A DNA stretch of 64,000 bases, taken from assembly GCF_003063245.1 (NCBI RefSeq), contig NZ_MUXE01000014.1:1-64000 (forward strand), written 5' to 3'. Shown here one piece after another: positions 1 to 10,333 of the stretch (positions are counted from its first letter, which is position 1; the number at the start of each line of letters is the position of its first letter). Position numbers and translations under genes: made by a program. Below the pieces are notes generated by a model. The model was not told the origin of the DNA. It saw only the letters and a list, made by a program, of their open reading frames with translations, and ran no database searches. Origin of the DNA: Arcobacter caeni. GTDB lineage: Bacteria > Campylobacterota > Campylobacteria > Campylobacterales > Arcobacteraceae.

Positions 1-121
1 ATTAGAAGCTATGAAAATGGAAATAGATATAACATCTCCAGTTTCAGGAGTTGTATCTAAAATCTTAGTTAATACTACTGATTCTGTTGAAGAAGGAGAA
101 ACATTAGCCATTATTGGTTAG
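1..121 (+). CDS. Biotinyl (BCCP-like) domain, C-terminal fragment of a carboxylase/decarboxylase subunit
   Basis: The window opens inside this gene; about 39 C-terminal residues are visible, ending in TAG at 119-121. They contain the biotinylation motif EAMKME, whose lysine carries biotin, followed by the usual second half of a biotinyl domain (ITSPVSGVV, then GETLAIIG). The partner gene just downstream is oadB, so this is most likely the carboxyltransferase plus biotin-carrier chain: oxaloacetate decarboxylase alpha or pyruvate carboxylase subunit B. The fragment alone cannot tell these apart. The stop codon lies 18 bases before the preferred oadB start, which suggests one operon. Confidence 0.9.
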   Translation, partial: LEAMKMEIDITSPVSGVVSKILVNTTDSVEEGETLAIIG

Positions 122-138
122 TGTTAAGAAAGGTATTA

Positions 139-1458
139 ATGAAAAAAAATATATTAGTAACCATTTTCCTTTTGTGTACACTTTTCACATCAAATATTCT
201 TGCAAATGATGTTTTGGTACAACAAACAGAAAAACAACCTTATCATTCAAAAACTATGGGTGAATTAGTAGAGTCTTTTTATGCAACAACTGGTATAAAA
301 GCATTATTTCAACCTAAAGAAGGTGTGAAAGATTCTCATGGTAAAGATATGACTCTTTTTGCACAAGGAGCTGGAAGAATTATTATGATTTTAATCTGTT
401 TTTTATTGTTTTATTTAGCAATAAAAAAAGGATTTGAACCATTATTATTAATTCCAATAGGATTTGGTGGTTTATTGGCAAATATTCCAATCGCAAATAT
501 GGCAGGACCTGATGGAATGTTGGGAATTATTTATAGTATGGGAATTACTAATCAATTTTTTCCTTTATTAATATTTATGGGTGTTGGAGCAATGACAGAT
601 TTTGGTCCATTATTAGCTAATCCAAAAACTGCATTACTTGGTGGTGCAGCTCAATTTGCAATATTTGGTTCACTTGTAGGTGCTGTGCTATTGTCTACAT
701 ATGTACCTGGAATTAATTTTACTCTAGAACAATCAGCAGCCATTTCTATCATTGGAGGAGCAGATGGACCAACTTCTATTTTTGTTGCTTCAAAATTAGC
801 CCCTGAATTACTAGGTGCTATTGCTGTTGCTGCATATTCGTATATGGCATTAGTACCATTAATTCAACCACCAATTATGAGAGCATTAACTAGCGATTCT
901 GAAAGAAGAATTAAAATGCCAGTAAGTAGAAAAGTATCTAAATTGGAAAAAATTGTATTTCCATTAGTTGTTTTAACATTAACAATTTTAATATTACCAG
1001 ATGCTGCACCACTTATTGGAGCTTTATGTTTTGGAAATTTTGCAAGGGAATCAGGAGTTGTTGATAGACTTTCTGATACAATGCAAAATTCATTAATTAA
1101 TATTGTAACAATATTTTTAGGATTAGGTGTAGGTTCAAAATTAGCATCTGAACAATTTTTAGTTACAGAAACATTAGGGATAATGGTAATTGGTTTATTA
1201 GCATTTTCAGCAGGAACTGCTGGAGGAGTTATAATGGCAAAAATCATGAATTTAGTTAGTTCAAAAGATAATCAGATTAATCCCCTAATTGGAGCAGCTG
1301 GTGTTTCAGCAGTTCCAATGGCCGCAAGGGTTGTAAGTAAAGAAGGTCAACTTTATGACAAATCGAACATTTTATTAATGCATGCGATGGGTCCTAATGT
1401 AGCTGGTGTTATTGGTTCAGCAGTTGCAGCTGGTGTCCTTTTATCGATATTTAAATAA
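139..1458 (+). CDS. oadB: Sodium-translocating oxaloacetate decarboxylase, beta subunit
   Basis: This is the integral membrane subunit of the biotin-dependent Na+-pumping decarboxylase family. It decarboxylates carboxybiotin and couples this to sodium export. The protein is 439 aa with a signal-like hydrophobic N-terminus (residues 1-22), a short loop and about nine hydrophobic segments. The family motif GGADGPTS (around residues 206-213) carries the essential membrane aspartate, Asp209 here. A frame-compatible GTG at 121 overlaps the upstream stop, but the ATG at 139 has AGAAAGG at 127-133 with five bases spacing, so I prefer it. The gene sits between a biotinyl subunit and pckA, which supports an oxaloacetate/pyruvate/PEP role. 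Assignment to oxaloacetate rather than methylmalonyl-CoA or glutaconyl-CoA is inferred from those neighbours. Confidence 0.9.
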   Translation: MKKNILVTIFLLCTLFTSNILANDVLVQQTEKQPYHSKTMGELVESFYATTGIKALFQPKEGVKDSHGKDMTLFAQGAGRIIMILICFLLFYLAIKKGFEPLLLIPIGFGGLLANIPIANMAGPDGMLGIIYSMGITNQFFPLLIFMGVGAMTDFGPLLANPKTALLGGAAQFAIFGSLVGAVLLSTYVPGINFTLEQSAAISIIGGADGPTSIFVASKLAPELLGAIAVAAYSYMALVPLIQPPIMRALTSDSERRIKMPVSRKVSKLEKIVFPLVVLTLTILILPDAAPLIGALCFGNFARESGVVDRLSDTMQNSLINIVTIFLGLGVGSKLASEQFLVTETLGIMVIGLLAFSAGTAGGVIMAKIMNLVSSKDNQINPLIGAAGVSAVPMAARVVSKEGQLYDKSNILLMHAMGPNVAGVIGSAVAAGVLLSIFK

Positions 1459-1484
1459 AAATTAACAAGTAGGAAAGTTAAATT

Positions 1485-3065
1485 ATGTCTGAAATTAAAG
1501 ACTCATTAGGTTTAGAAAATGTTGGAATTATTAAAAGAAATGTGAATATTGACACATTAATAAATGATGCTGTAGAAAAAGAAGGTGCAAAAGTATCTTC
1601 TACTGGTGCTTTAATGATTGATACTGGTATTTTCACAGGAAGAAGTCCTAAAGATAAGTTTTTTGTAAATCAAGATCCATCTAATAAATATATAGCTTGG
1701 GGAGATATAAATCATAAAGTTTCAAAAGAAGTTTATGAAGACCTATTAAAAAATTCTAAAAAACAATTAAGTAACAAAGATATTTATGTAACAGATGTAT
1801 ACTGTGGTGCATCGTTAGATTCAAGAAAATCTGTTAGATTTATAACAGAAGTTGCTTGGCAAGCGCATTTTATTCAAAATATGTTTATTCTTCCAAAAAC
1901 TCAAGAAGAATTAGACAACTTTAAACCAGATTTTACTATTTATAATTCTTGTAAAACTGTTGATATGGCATATGCAAGTCATGGTCTACACTCAGAAGTT
2001 TATGTTATTTTTAATATAGAAGATAATGTAGCTATAATTGGTGGAACATGGTATGCAGGAGAGATGAAAAAAGGTGTATTCTCTATGATGAATTACTGGC
2101 TTCCATTAGAAGGTAAACTTGCTATGCATTGTTCTGCAAATATTGGAAAAGATGGTGATACTGCACTATTCTTCGGTCTTTCAGGAACAGGAAAAACTAC
2201 ACTTTCAACAGATCCTAAAAGAGCTTTAATTGGTGATGATGAACATGGTTGGGATGATAAAGGTATTTTTAATTTTGAGGGTGGTTGTTATGCTAAAGTT
2301 ATAAATTTAGATAAAAATAGCGAACCTGAAATTTTTGAAGCTATCAAAAAAGGTGCTATTTTAGAAAATGTTATTTCTGATGCTAATGGAGTTGTTGATT
2401 ATACAGATGGCTCAAAAACAGAAAATACAAGAGTTTCTTATCCTTTAGAACATATTCCAAATCATACACCTGATATGAGAGGAAATCATCCAACTAATAT
2501 TATTTTCTTATGTGCAGATGCATTTGGAGTATTACCTCCTGTTGCAAAACTAGATAAGCAACAAGCGATGTATTACTTTTTAAGTGGTTATACAGCAAAA
2601 GTTGCAGGAACAGAAAGAGGAATAACTGAACCTGTTGCTACATTCTCTTCTTGTTTTGGAGAAGCTTTTTTACCTTTAAATCCTACTGTTTATGCTGAAT
2701 TATTAGGTAGAAAAATCGACCAACATAAAGTAAATGTTTATTTAGTAAATACAGGTTGGACTGGTGGTGCGTATGGTACTGGTTCAAGAATGAGTATTAA
2801 AAATACAAGAGCTTGTATTAATGCAATTTTAGATGGTTCAATAAATGAATCAGAATTTGAACTTTTACCAGTATTTAATTTAAAAATTCCAAAAACACTA
2901 AAAGGTGTTGATACGGAAGTATTAAATCCAAGAAATACATGGAAAGATAAAGAATCTTATGATGAAACAAAAAGAAAATTAGCTTCAATGTATATCAAGA
3001 ACTTTAAAAAATACTTAACTTTAGAAAGTGAATTTGATTTCACAGCTGCAGGACCATCTTTATAA
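1485..3065 (+). CDS. pckA: Phosphoenolpyruvate carboxykinase (ATP)
   Basis: Cytoplasmic enzyme interconverting oxaloacetate + ATP and PEP + CO2 + ADP, the gateway to gluconeogenesis or an anaplerotic step. At 526 aa it has normal length for the ATP-dependent family. The P-loop GLSGTGKTT is at residues 231-239 and the metal-binding GDDEHGW at 250-256. The arginine-rich [11 protein letters not shown] motif near residue 50 is also present. The start follows AGGAAAG by a normal distance and lies 26 bases after oadB, so the two are probably cotranscribed. A strong terminator follows at 3097-3123. All catalytic landmarks I looked for are intact. Confidence 0.97.
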   Translation: MSEIKDSLGLENVGIIKRNVNIDTLINDAVEKEGAKVSSTGALMIDTGIFTGRSPKDKFFVNQDPSNKYIAWGDINHKVSKEVYEDLLKNSKKQLSNKDIYVTDVYCGASLDSRKSVRFITEVAWQAHFIQNMFILPKTQEELDNFKPDFTIYNSCKTVDMAYASHGLHSEVYVIFNIEDNVAIIGGTWYAGEMKKGVFSMMNYWLPLEGKLAMHCSANIGKDGDTALFFGLSGTGKTTLSTDPKRALIGDDEHGWDDKGIFNFEGGCYAKVINLDKNSEPEIFEAIKKGAILENVISDANGVVDYTDGSKTENTRVSYPLEHIPNHTPDMRGNHPTNIIFLCADAFGVLPPVAKLDKQQAMYYFLSGYTAKVAGTERGITEPVATFSSCFGEAFLPLNPTVYAELLGRKIDQHKVNVYLVNTGWTGGAYGTGSRMSIKNTRACINAILDGSINESEFELLPVFNLKIPKTLKGVDTEVLNPRNTWKDKESYDETKRKLASMYIKNFKKYLTLESEFDFTAAGPSL

Positions 3066-3096
3066 GATATAATTTTTCTATAAAAGTATTGTTGTT

Positions 3097-3123
3097 AAAG
3101 GAGTGACTTTTCACTCCTTTTTC
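3097..3123 (+). terminator. Rho-independent terminator after pckA
   Basis: A perfect 10-bp stem (AAAGGAGTGA at 3097-3106 with its complement at 3111-3120), a CTTT loop and a short T-rich tail. It sits 32 bases after the pckA stop and ahead of the next gene, closing the oadB-pckA unit. Confidence 0.85.
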
Positions 3124-3148
3124 TAATATATAAAAATAGGAGAAAATC

Positions 3149-3643
3149 ATGAAACTATCTATGTTTTTAGAAGATATAAAAAGAAATCAAGAAGAAGTTG
3201 TATACTACTGCTGTAATCATATATTATCAAAGAAATTTGATATAAGTAATGATACTATTGAAAATGAAGTTTTAAAAGACTTATTTGTTAATTATGATAA
3301 TTTTACTAAAGCTTTAAATGATTCTGCGGGAATCATTTATAAAAGATACGAAACTGAATTAGATAATGTATATAAAACTATATGTAAAGTATTTAATGAA
3401 GAGTTCGATAATGCCTATGTATTTAATTATAGAATGGCTAGAATTACAAATCAAGAACCTAGACAATTTTTAGATATTGAAGATAAAGATACTCAAGAAA
3501 CTGTAATACAAAAATTTGAAGATAAAATAAATGCTGTTTTAGAATCAAAGTATTATAAAGAAAATGAAGTAAAATTGTCTCAAAATTTAATTATTCCTCA
3601 AAAAACTTTAGAATTAATAAAATCTGCTGCAGGTATTTATTAA
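3149..3643 (+). CDS. Hypothetical protein, 164 aa
   Basis: I do not recognise this family. The product is 164 aa, soluble, acidic and probably mostly helical, with no signal peptide, membrane segment or metal motif. A pair of cysteines (YYCCNH, near residue 20) is the only cluster. An AGGAG site at 3138-3142 precedes the ATG with normal spacing. The gene stands alone between the pckA terminator and a bidirectional terminator shared with ribB, so it probably has its own promoter in the AT-rich 3124-3140 stretch. Codon use matches its neighbours. No function can be proposed. Confidence 0.75.
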   Translation: MKLSMFLEDIKRNQEEVVYYCCNHILSKKFDISNDTIENEVLKDLFVNYDNFTKALNDSAGIIYKRYETELDNVYKTICKVFNEEFDNAYVFNYRMARITNQEPRQFLDIEDKDTQETVIQKFEDKINAVLESKYYKENEVKLSQNLIIPQKTLELIKSAAGIY

Positions 3644-3650
3644 TTTATTT

Positions 3651-3674
3651 AATAGAGTGTTTTAACACTCTATT
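3651..3674. terminator. Bidirectional terminator between the 164-aa gene and ribB
   Basis: A perfect inverted repeat with 11-bp arms (3651-3661 and 3664-3674; AATAGAGTGTT and its complement) lies between two converging genes, with T/A tracts on both sides. The ribB stop codon (3662-3664) lies in the centre of the hairpin. Confidence 0.8.
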
Positions 3675-4693
3675 TGAATCTCTTCAGCTATTTTAAGTCC
3701 AAATCCTTGTAATCCTACGAAAGAATGTTTTCCTCCGCTAGTCATTAGTTTAATTTGTTTTATATTTAAACAATTTAAAATTTGAGCCCCTATTCCATAA
3801 TCTTTTTGTGATTCTTTATTTCTCATTTCATCACTTAAAAATATTAACACTCCACCTTTTGCTTGTAAAAAATTTATAGTTTTTAGCATTGAATGTAATT
3901 TCTCATCATTTAAAAAAAGATTAATATCTGAAGTTATTGTATGGAATTTTATAGGAGTGATTTCTGTTATCTCACCAAAAATTATTGCTGTATGAATATT
4001 TCCTAAATGATCTTTAAACTCTTTTTGAATTACATCTGTAGAAAAAAACTTTTTATTTACATTTGAAATTTCTTCAACTAATTTTTCATGAGATAATCTA
4101 TACTCAACTAAATCAGAAATATATATTTGTTTCATATTATGTTTAGAAGCAAATATATCTAAATCATCTCGTCTTGCCATTGTTCCATCTTCTTTCATGA
4201 TTTCACAAATAACAGCTTCACCATTTAGACCTGCTAATTTACATAAATCTATACTTCCCTCTGTATGACCTGTTCGTACCAATACTCCACCATCTTTTGC
4301 AATTAATGGAAATATATGTCCTGGTCTTACTAATTCTAAAGCATTTGAAATTGGATTTGAAAGTATTTTAATTGTATCATCTCTCTCTTTTGCACTAATT
4401 CCTGTACTCGCATCTGCTGCATCAACAGAAACAGTAAATGCAGTTTCATAAGAAGAAGTATTTGAGCTAACCATAGGATTTAATTGTAATCTATTCGCTG
4501 TTTCTTTAGTAACAGATACACAAATCAAACCCTTTGCATGAGTAGCCATAAAATTAACTTTTTCAGGACTACTTAAAGGTGCTGCATAAACTAAATCACC
4601 CTCATTTTCCCTATCTTCATCATCTAACATTATTACCATATTACCTTTTTGAATCTCTTTTATAGCTTCTTGTACTCTTTGTATTGCATTCAT
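3662..4693 (-). CDS. ribB: 3,4-dihydroxy-2-butanone 4-phosphate synthase with degenerate RibA-like C-terminal domain
   Basis: The N-terminal half (residues 1-205) is RibB, which converts ribulose 5-phosphate to 3,4-dihydroxybutanone 4-phosphate for riboflavin. It has the acidic catalytic segment DDEDRENEGD (24-33), the THAKG motif and RTGHTEGS. The C-terminal half (about 210-343) follows the fold of GTP cyclohydrolase II but lacks its zinc cysteines: where RibA has SECLTGD and CDC, this protein reads HTITSDIN with no cysteine. That half should therefore be inactive as a cyclohydrolase. A separate intact RibA is encoded at 51074-51649, which fits. A degenerate RibA tail on RibB is a known arrangement in relatives such as Helicobacter and Campylobacter. 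Confidence 0.93.
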   Translation of the reverse strand: MNAIQRVQEAIKEIQKGNMVIMLDDEDRENEGDLVYAAPLSSPEKVNFMATHAKGLICVSVTKETANRLQLNPMVSSNTSSYETAFTVSVDAADASTGISAKERDDTIKILSNPISNALELVRPGHIFPLIAKDGGVLVRTGHTEGSIDLCKLAGLNGEAVICEIMKEDGTMARRDDLDIFASKHNMKQIYISDLVEYRLSHEKLVEEISNVNKKFFSTDVIQKEFKDHLGNIHTAIIFGEITEITPIKFHTITSDINLFLNDEKLHSMLKTINFLQAKGGVLIFLSDEMRNKESQKDYGIGAQILNCLNIKQIKLMTSGGKHSFVGLQGFGLKIAEEIQIEC

Positions 4694-4729
4694 AGTTCTT
4701 CTTTATAATTAATTGTTTTTTATTCATTT

Positions 4730-4735
4730 ATTATA
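4730..4735 (-). promoter_or_regulatory. Probable -10 element for ribB
   Basis: A perfect TATAAT reads on the minus strand about 37 bases upstream of the ribB ATG, preceded by a T-rich stretch as is common in this group. No convincing -35 box is seen. Confidence 0.45.
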
Positions 4736-4767
4736 TCAAAAAATCCAAAGAATAATCTAAAAAAGGC

Positions 4768-4796
4768 TTGACAATGGGGATTTATTTAACTATAAT
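4768..4796 (+). promoter_or_regulatory. Perfect consensus sigma-70 promoter for the tRNA unit
   Basis: TTGACA at 4768-4773 and TATAAT at 4791-4796 are separated by exactly 17 bases. It lies about 50 bases before the tRNA-fMet gene. Campylobacterota promoters usually lack a recognisable -35 box, so this full consensus marks a very strong, probably stable-RNA promoter. Confidence 0.9.
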
Positions 4797-4847
4797 TCCA
4801 CCACTTAATCACCTTATAGTAATAATTACTATTTTTTGATAAAAAAT

Positions 4848-4924
<77 letters not shown>

Positions 4925-4941
4925 AATCAATATTTTTAAGT

Positions 4942-5018
4942 GCTGGTGTAGCTCAGTTGGCTAGAGCAGCTGATTTGTAATCAGCAGGTCGGGGGTTCGA
5001 CTCCCTTCACCAGCTCCA
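4942..5018 (+). tRNA. tRNA-Thr (TGT)
   Basis: A 77-base cloverleaf with acceptor stem GCTGGTG pairing to CACCAGC, the D-loop AGCTCAGTTGG, anticodon loop TTTGTAA (anticodon TGT) and the T-arm around GGTTCGACTCC. The CCA end is encoded. It is second in a two-tRNA unit. Confidence 0.95.
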
Positions 5019-5154
5019 CTTAAATTTATAAGCTATCAAATCTTCAAAAAAAATTTTCAATTATAAATACTACTAATTTTGTTACCAAAATCATCTTTTA
5101 AAGTAAATTCTTTTATTATTTTCTTGACTTACATCAAAAAAGTTATTTATCTAT

Positions 5155-5160
5155 TATAAT
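5155..5160 (+). promoter_or_regulatory. Probable -10 element for the chemotaxis gene
   Basis: TATAAT lies 58 bases before the ATG at 5219. A TTGACT at 5124-5129 is 25 bases upstream, too far to act as a normal -35 box. The rest of 5019-5218 is AT-rich with no other feature I can support. Confidence 0.45.
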
Positions 5161-5218
5161 AGAATTAATAAAAGTAATAGTTTTTTTATTATCTTTTTTC
5201 TACAAAATAAGGAAAAAA

Positions 5219-7051
5219 ATGTTTAGTCGTATAAATACGAAGAAAAAATTGTTGGTATTTCCAATATTATTTATCGTGATTGTCATAGTAGTCTCTTTTT
5301 TCTATTTGCATTTTAATAAATTAGCAAATACAAGAAATAGTATTTCTGAACAAACACAAAATCTTTCTGATGCAGTGTTAAAGACTCGTTTTGCTGCTTA
5401 TAAGTTTTTAATGTCACCAACAGAGAATGAAAAAGGAAATATCGAAAAGCTATTTGTAAAGCTTCAAGAAGATGTTATAACATTACAAAAAAGATTATAT
5501 ATTCCTGAAAATATTAAGTTGCTTGATAATGTAAACCAAAACTTAAAAGATTATTTAGAGAATTTTAATATCTATTCTTTACAAAAAGAAGATAGTATAA
5601 AACTAAAAGAGCTTATGACGCATATGGTTAAATTAGGTGAAGATACTGAAGTAAAATTATTTCAAGTTAAAGATAGTGTATCAAAATTAAGAGATGATGC
5701 ATATTCAACTTTTAATCAAATTTTAATTATTTTAATGATTTGTTCGATTATTATTTTTATTGCAATCTCTATCTTTTTTTCAAATCTAATTGTTACATCT
5801 ATTAATGATTTTAAACTAGGTCTTTCTTCTTTCTTTAAATATTTAAATAAAGAAGCAAATGAAGTTATATTTTTGAATGATACCGCTTTAGATGAATTTG
5901 GTGATATGTCAAAAATGGTTAATGAAAATATCAGACAAGTTGAAAAAGTTATAAATGAAGATAATGCTTTAATTGAAGATGCTAAATTAGTTATGCAACG
6001 GGTTAATAATGGTTGGTACAGCCAATTTATAGAAAAATCAACACACAATACTTCTTTGGAAGAATTTAAAAACAATGTTAATGAAATGATAAAAAGTACA
6101 AGAGATAGATTTATAGAAGTAGATGAAGTACTTGAACAATACACTAAACACAATTATATTCCAACTCTAAAATTAAAACCAAATGATGAAAAAGCTGGAG
6201 TATTTGAACGATTAGTTGATGGTATTAATAATTTACAACAATCTATTACTAATATGCTTATTGAAAATAAATCAAATGGATTAACTTTGGGTGAAAGTTC
6301 TAATATTTTATTAAATAATGTTAATAAACTAAATGGAAGTTCAAATTCAGCTGCAACTTCTTTAGAAGAAACAGCCGCTGCGTTAGAAGAAGTTACAAGT
6401 AATATTAGACAAACAACAGATAATATTGCAAAAATGGCAAACTACTCAAATAATGTAACTTCATCAGTACAAGAAGGTGAAAAACTTGCTAAACAAACTA
6501 ATATTTCTATGGATGAAATTAATGAACAAGTACAATCTATTAATGAAGCCATTAGTATTATTGACCAAATTGCATTTCAAACTAATATTCTAAGCTTAAA
6601 TGCAGCAGTTGAAGCAGCAACAGCTGGAGAAGCAGGAAAAGGGTTTGCAGTTGTTGCTCAAGAAGTTAGAAATCTAGCTTCAAGAAGTGCAGAAGCAGCA
6701 AAAGAGATAAAAAATTTAGTTGAAAATGCCACTTCAAAAGCTAATCATGGAAAAACTATTGCTGGAAATATGATTGAAGGTTATGAAAAACTTAATGAAA
6801 ATATTTCTTTAACAATAGGATTAATCAAAGATGTAGAAGGAGCTTCAAAAGAGCAACTTTTAGGTATTGAACAAATCAATGATGCAGTAAATGCACTTGA
6901 TCAACAAACTCAACAAAATGCAATGATAGCATCTCAAACACATGATGTAGCAATTGTAACTGATAAAATTGCAAAATTAATCGTAACAAATTCTGATGCT
7001 AATGAATTTAATGGAAAAGATGATGTCAAGGGGAAATCTATTAAAAAATAA
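5219..7051 (+). CDS. Methyl-accepting chemotaxis protein
   Basis: A 610-aa transmembrane chemoreceptor. It has an N-terminal membrane helix (about 11-30), a ~135-residue helical periplasmic sensor, a second membrane helix (about 168-190) and a long cytoplasmic coiled coil. The signalling hairpin around residues 445-490 has the family core ([20 protein letters not shown], then [15 protein letters not shown]), which contacts CheA/CheW. The usual Arg of VEAARAGE is Thr here (EAATAGE). No C-terminal CheR-binding pentapeptide is seen. The ligand is unknown; the short sensor resembles a four-helix bundle rather than a Cache domain. AAGGAAA precedes the ATG. The gene appears monocistronic and converges on the glycan locus. 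Confidence 0.95.
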   Translation: MFSRINTKKKLLVFPILFIVIVIVVSFFYLHFNKLANTRNSISEQTQNLSDAVLKTRFAAYKFLMSPTENEKGNIEKLFVKLQEDVITLQKRLYIPENIKLLDNVNQNLKDYLENFNIYSLQKEDSIKLKELMTHMVKLGEDTEVKLFQVKDSVSKLRDDAYSTFNQILIILMICSIIIFIAISIFFSNLIVTSINDFKLGLSSFFKYLNKEANEVIFLNDTALDEFGDMSKMVNENIRQVEKVINEDNALIEDAKLVMQRVNNGWYSQFIEKSTHNTSLEEFKNNVNEMIKSTRDRFIEVDEVLEQYTKHNYIPTLKLKPNDEKAGVFERLVDGINNLQQSITNMLIENKSNGLTLGESSNILLNNVNKLNGSSNSAATSLEETAAALEEVTSNIRQTTDNIAKMANYSNNVTSSVQEGEKLAKQTNISMDEINEQVQSINEAISIIDQIAFQTNILSLNAAVEAATAGEAGKGFAVVAQEVRNLASRSAEAAKEIKNLVENATSKANHGKTIAGNMIEGYEKLNENISLTIGLIKDVEGASKEQLLGIEQINDAVNALDQQTQQNAMIASQTHDVAIVTDKIAKLIVTNSDANEFNGKDDVKGKSIKK

Positions 7052-7070
7052 GAATTTTAAACACTCCCTT

Positions 7071-8123
7071 TTATTTTTTGTAAAATTCTCTATACCAAAT
7101 AAGAAACTGCTCAATTCCACTGGAGAGTTTAGTATTTGGTTTGTATTCAAAATCATTAATTAAATCACTAGTATCGGCATAAGTTGATACTACATCACCA
7201 TCTTGCATAGAAAGGAAGTTTTTCTTAGCTTTTATTCCAATTGATTTTTCTAGTGTTTCTATGAATTCCATTAAACTAACAGGTGCATTATTTCCAATAT
7301 TATATATTCTATATGGTGCAGAAGAAATTGATGGATTTGGATTTGATGCATCAAAGTTTTTATTTGCTTTTGCTGGATTATCTATTACTTTTATAATACC
7401 ATCTACAATATCAGCTATATAAGTAAAATCTCTACTCATATTTCCATGATTAAATACTTTTATATCTCTATCATTTAATATTGCATCTGCAAAAAGCATT
7501 GGAGCCATATCAGGACGTCCATAAGGTCCATAAACAGTAAAAAATCTTAATCCTGTTGTAGAGATATTATAAAGATGACTATATGTATGTGCCATCATTT
7601 CATTTGATTTTTTAGTAGCAGCATAAAGTGATACGGGATGATCTGTATGATCAGATATTTTAAAAGGTTGTGATTTATTTAATCCATATACAGAAGAACT
7701 GGAAGCATAAGATAGATTTGATACATTATTATGCCTACAAGCTTCTAGGATATTCATAAATCCTTTTATATTTGAATCTATATAGGCATGGGGATTTTCT
7801 ATAGAATATCGTACTCCTGCTTGTGCGGCAAGGTTACAAACTGCATCAAAATTTTCATTTTTAAAAAGATTATATATAGAGTTTGTATCTGCCAAATCTA
7901 TTTTTATAAATTTGTGATTTGAGTAAGTTTTAGAATTTATTAATTTATTATCTTCTAATTCATTTTTATCAATACCCAATTTATTTAATCTTGCGTATTT
8001 TAAATTTACATTATAATAGTCATTTATATTATCAAGTCCTATTACTGTATCACCTCTTTTGAGAAGTTTAAGTGCTAGGTGATAAGCTATAAATCCTGCT
8101 GTTCCTGTTACTAGTATTTTCAT
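7071..8123 (-). CDS. NAD-dependent epimerase, probable UDP-glucuronate 4-epimerase
   Basis: A 350-aa extended short-chain dehydrogenase (GalE superfamily). The Rossmann motif GTAGFIAYH begins at Gly7 and the catalytic pair is in YAATK. The motif set ([33 protein letters not shown]) is that of UDP-GlcA 4-epimerases such as LpsL, which make UDP-galacturonate. Its start overlaps the ugd stop by four bases (ATGA), so the two are translationally coupled; Ugd would supply the UDP-GlcA substrate. This is the last gene of the 38-kb glycan block. Confidence 0.85.
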   Translation of the reverse strand: MKILVTGTAGFIAYHLALKLLKRGDTVIGLDNINDYYNVNLKYARLNKLGIDKNELEDNKLINSKTYSNHKFIKIDLADTNSIYNLFKNENFDAVCNLAAQAGVRYSIENPHAYIDSNIKGFMNILEACRHNNVSNLSYASSSSVYGLNKSQPFKISDHTDHPVSLYAATKKSNEMMAHTYSHLYNISTTGLRFFTVYGPYGRPDMAPMLFADAILNDRDIKVFNHGNMSRDFTYIADIVDGIIKVIDNPAKANKNFDASNPNPSISSAPYRIYNIGNNAPVSLMEFIETLEKSIGIKAKKNFLSMQDGDVVSTYADTSDLINDFEYKPNTKLSSGIEQFLIWYREFYKK

Positions 8124-9292
8124 CTACTATCACTATTAAATATATCACGAGTATATATTTTTTCTAGTACATCTTTTAAATCTTGAGATACTCTATTTGC
8201 TACTATAACATCTGAAATTTTTTTAAATTCTTTTAAATCTTTGATTACTCTTGAATTAAAAAATTCATCTTCTTTTAGTACAGGTTCATATACTACAACT
8301 TCTATCCCTTTTGATTTAATTCTTTTCATTATTCCTTGTATTGCCGAACTTCTAAAGTTATCACTTCCTTCTTTCATAATAAGTCTATAAATACCAACTA
8401 TTCTTGGTTTTTTTGCAATAATACTATCAGCTATAAAATCTTTTCTTGTACTATTTGATTTGATTATTGCTTCAATTAGATTACTTGGAACTTTTGAGTA
8501 GTTTGCTAAAAGTTGTTTTGTATCTTTTGGTAAACAGTATCCACCATATCCAAAAGATGGGTTATTATAATGACTTCCAATTCGCGGATCTAAACCAACA
8601 CCTTCTATAATTTGTTGAGTATCTAAATCATGCGTTTGTGCATAAGAATCAAGTTCATTAAAATATGCAACTCTCATAGCTAGGTATGTATTTGAAAATA
8701 GTTTTACAGCTTCTGCTTCTGTACTATCTGTAAAAAGTATGGAAATATCTTTTTTAATAGCACCTTGAGCTAATAAATTTGCAAAAATTTTTGCTCGTTC
8801 TGACTTTTCTCCTACTATTATTCTACTTGGATGAAGATTGTCAAATAGCGCTTTTCCTTCTCGTAAAAACTCTGGAGAAAATATAATATTTTGCGTATTA
8901 AATTTTTCTCTTAAACTTTTTGTATAACCTACTGGAATTGTAGATTTTATTACCATTACAGCATTTGGATTTATACTTAAAACATCTGATATTACATACT
9001 CAATAGTTTTTGTATTAAAATAGTTTGTTACAGGATCATAATCAGTTGGAGTTGCAATAATTATAAAATCTGCATCTTTATAAGCTTCATTTTTATCTAA
9101 TGTTGCTTTAAAATTTAAATCATCTCTTAAAAGATACTCTTGTATTTCTTTATCTTCTATTGGTGATTTTTTGTTATTTATCATTTCCACTTTTTCAGGA
9201 ATTATATCAAGAGCTATTACTTCATTGTGTAAAGAAAGTAACAATCCATTTGATAGTCCTACATACCCTGTTCCTGCTATTGCTATTTTCAT
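8120..9292 (-). CDS. ugd: UDP-glucose 6-dehydrogenase
   Basis: A 390-aa cytoplasmic enzyme oxidising UDP-glucose to UDP-glucuronate with two NAD+. It begins with the dinucleotide-binding [10 protein letters not shown]. The catalytic Cys253 lies in [10 protein letters not shown], and the family segments [10 protein letters not shown] and [12 protein letters not shown] are present. Length matches the short bacterial (E. coli-like) Ugd class. It lies four bases after galE and overlaps the next epimerase gene, so GalE, Ugd and the UDP-GlcA epimerase form a precursor module at the end of the locus. The second dehydrogenase in the locus (43209-44480) is of the different WbpA class. Confidence 0.95.
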   Translation of the reverse strand: MKIAIAGTGYVGLSNGLLLSLHNEVIALDIIPEKVEMINNKKSPIEDKEIQEYLLRDDLNFKATLDKNEAYKDADFIIIATPTDYDPVTNYFNTKTIEYVISDVLSINPNAVMVIKSTIPVGYTKSLREKFNTQNIIFSPEFLREGKALFDNLHPSRIIVGEKSERAKIFANLLAQGAIKKDISILFTDSTEAEAVKLFSNTYLAMRVAYFNELDSYAQTHDLDTQQIIEGVGLDPRIGSHYNNPSFGYGGYCLPKDTKQLLANYSKVPSNLIEAIIKSNSTRKDFIADSIIAKKPRIVGIYRLIMKEGSDNFRSSAIQGIMKRIKSKGIEVVVYEPVLKEDEFFNSRVIKDLKEFKKISDVIVANRVSQDLKDVLEKIYTRDIFNSDSR

Positions 9293-9295
9293 ATC

Positions 9296-10330
9296 TTATT
9301 TCTTTTTACTGTATCCATTTGGGTTCTTCTTTTGCCATTTCCAGCTATCTATGCACATATCATCTATAGTTTTTTTAGCTTCCCAGTTTAAAACTTCTTT
9401 TGCAAAACTTGAGTCTGAATAACATGTAGATATATCTCCTTGTCGTCTTTGTCCTATTTGATATGGCACTTGTTTACCACTAGCTTTTTCAAAAGCTTTT
9501 ACCATATCAAGAACTGAGTAACCTATTCCTGTTCCTATATTAACTATTAGTGGATTTGTAGTTTGGTTATTTAAATAATCTAACGCTTTTACATGTGCAT
9601 TTGCTAAATCAACTACATGAATATAATCACGCACTCCTGTTCCATCAGGTGTTGGATAATCTCCTCCAAATACACTTAAATATTCTCTTTTCCCTACTGC
9701 TGTTTGAGAAATATATGGCATTAGATTATTTGGTATTCCATTTGGATCTTCACCTATTGTACCACTTTCATGAGCACCTACTGGATTGAAATATCTTAAA
9801 ATTGCTATTTGAAATTCTGGATCACTTATGTATAAATCTTTTAAAATTTCTTCTATAAAGTATTTTGTCCTTCCATAAGGGTTTGTTGTTGCACCTGTTG
9901 GAAAATTTTCTTTTAATGGTATATAGTTTTGTGCATCAACTTCATTATAAACAGTTGCTGATGAGCTAAATACTATTTTTTTACAGTTATTTTTTTTCAT
10001 AACTTCAAGAAGTTTTAGAGTTCCTACTATATTATTATCATAGTATTCAAGTGGATTTTTTACAGACTCACCAACAGCTTTGAGTCCAGCAAAGTGTATA
10101 ACAGAATTTATTTTATATTTTTCAAAAACTTTATTTAAAGCTTTTTTATCTCTTATATCTCCCTCTTCAAAATATATAGGTTTTTGTATAATTTTCTCAA
10201 CTCTTTTTATACTTTTTTTTGAAGAATTTGATAAGTTATCAAATACTACAAATTTATATTTAGCCTCAGCTAAAGATATAAGAGTATGTGAGCCTATATA
10301 TCCAGCTCCACCTGTAATTAAGATATTCAA
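9296..10330 (-). CDS. galE: UDP-glucose 4-epimerase
   Basis: A 344-aa SDR enzyme interconverting UDP-Glc and UDP-Gal, and in many relatives UDP-GlcNAc and UDP-GalNAc. GGAGYIGSHT starts at Gly7; the catalytic serine region FSSSATVY and Tyr152/Lys156 (YGRTK) are intact, as are NPVGAHESG and GDYPTPDGTGVRDYIHV. In Campylobacter-type glycosylation loci the homologous enzyme (Gne/GalE) supplies UDP-GalNAc. Its place beside the Pgl-type genes makes that bifunctional role plausible, though the sequence alone does not prove it. Confidence 0.95.
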   Translation of the reverse strand: MNILITGGAGYIGSHTLISLAEAKYKFVVFDNLSNSSKKSIKRVEKIIQKPIYFEEGDIRDKKALNKVFEKYKINSVIHFAGLKAVGESVKNPLEYYDNNIVGTLKLLEVMKKNNCKKIVFSSSATVYNEVDAQNYIPLKENFPTGATTNPYGRTKYFIEEILKDLYISDPEFQIAILRYFNPVGAHESGTIGEDPNGIPNNLMPYISQTAVGKREYLSVFGGDYPTPDGTGVRDYIHVVDLANAHVKALDYLNNQTTNPLIVNIGTGIGYSVLDMVKAFEKASGKQVPYQIGQRRQGDISTCYSDSSFAKEVLNWEAKKTIDDMCIDSWKWQKKNPNGYSKKK

Positions 10331-10333
10331 AAT

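Noticed and set aside
864-1247. Long minus-strand open frame opposite oadB
   Set aside because: It is a shadow of the oadB coding sequence, with low-complexity content and no ribosome site.
3068-3073. TATAAT just after pckA
   Set aside because: A promoter here would run straight into the terminator at 3097-3123, so a chance AT-rich match is more likely.
7052-7088. Inverted repeat GAATTTTA ... TAAAATTC as a terminator for the chemotaxis gene
   Set aside because: The arms are all A/T-rich, the loop exceeds 20 bases and there is no following T run in the plus direction.
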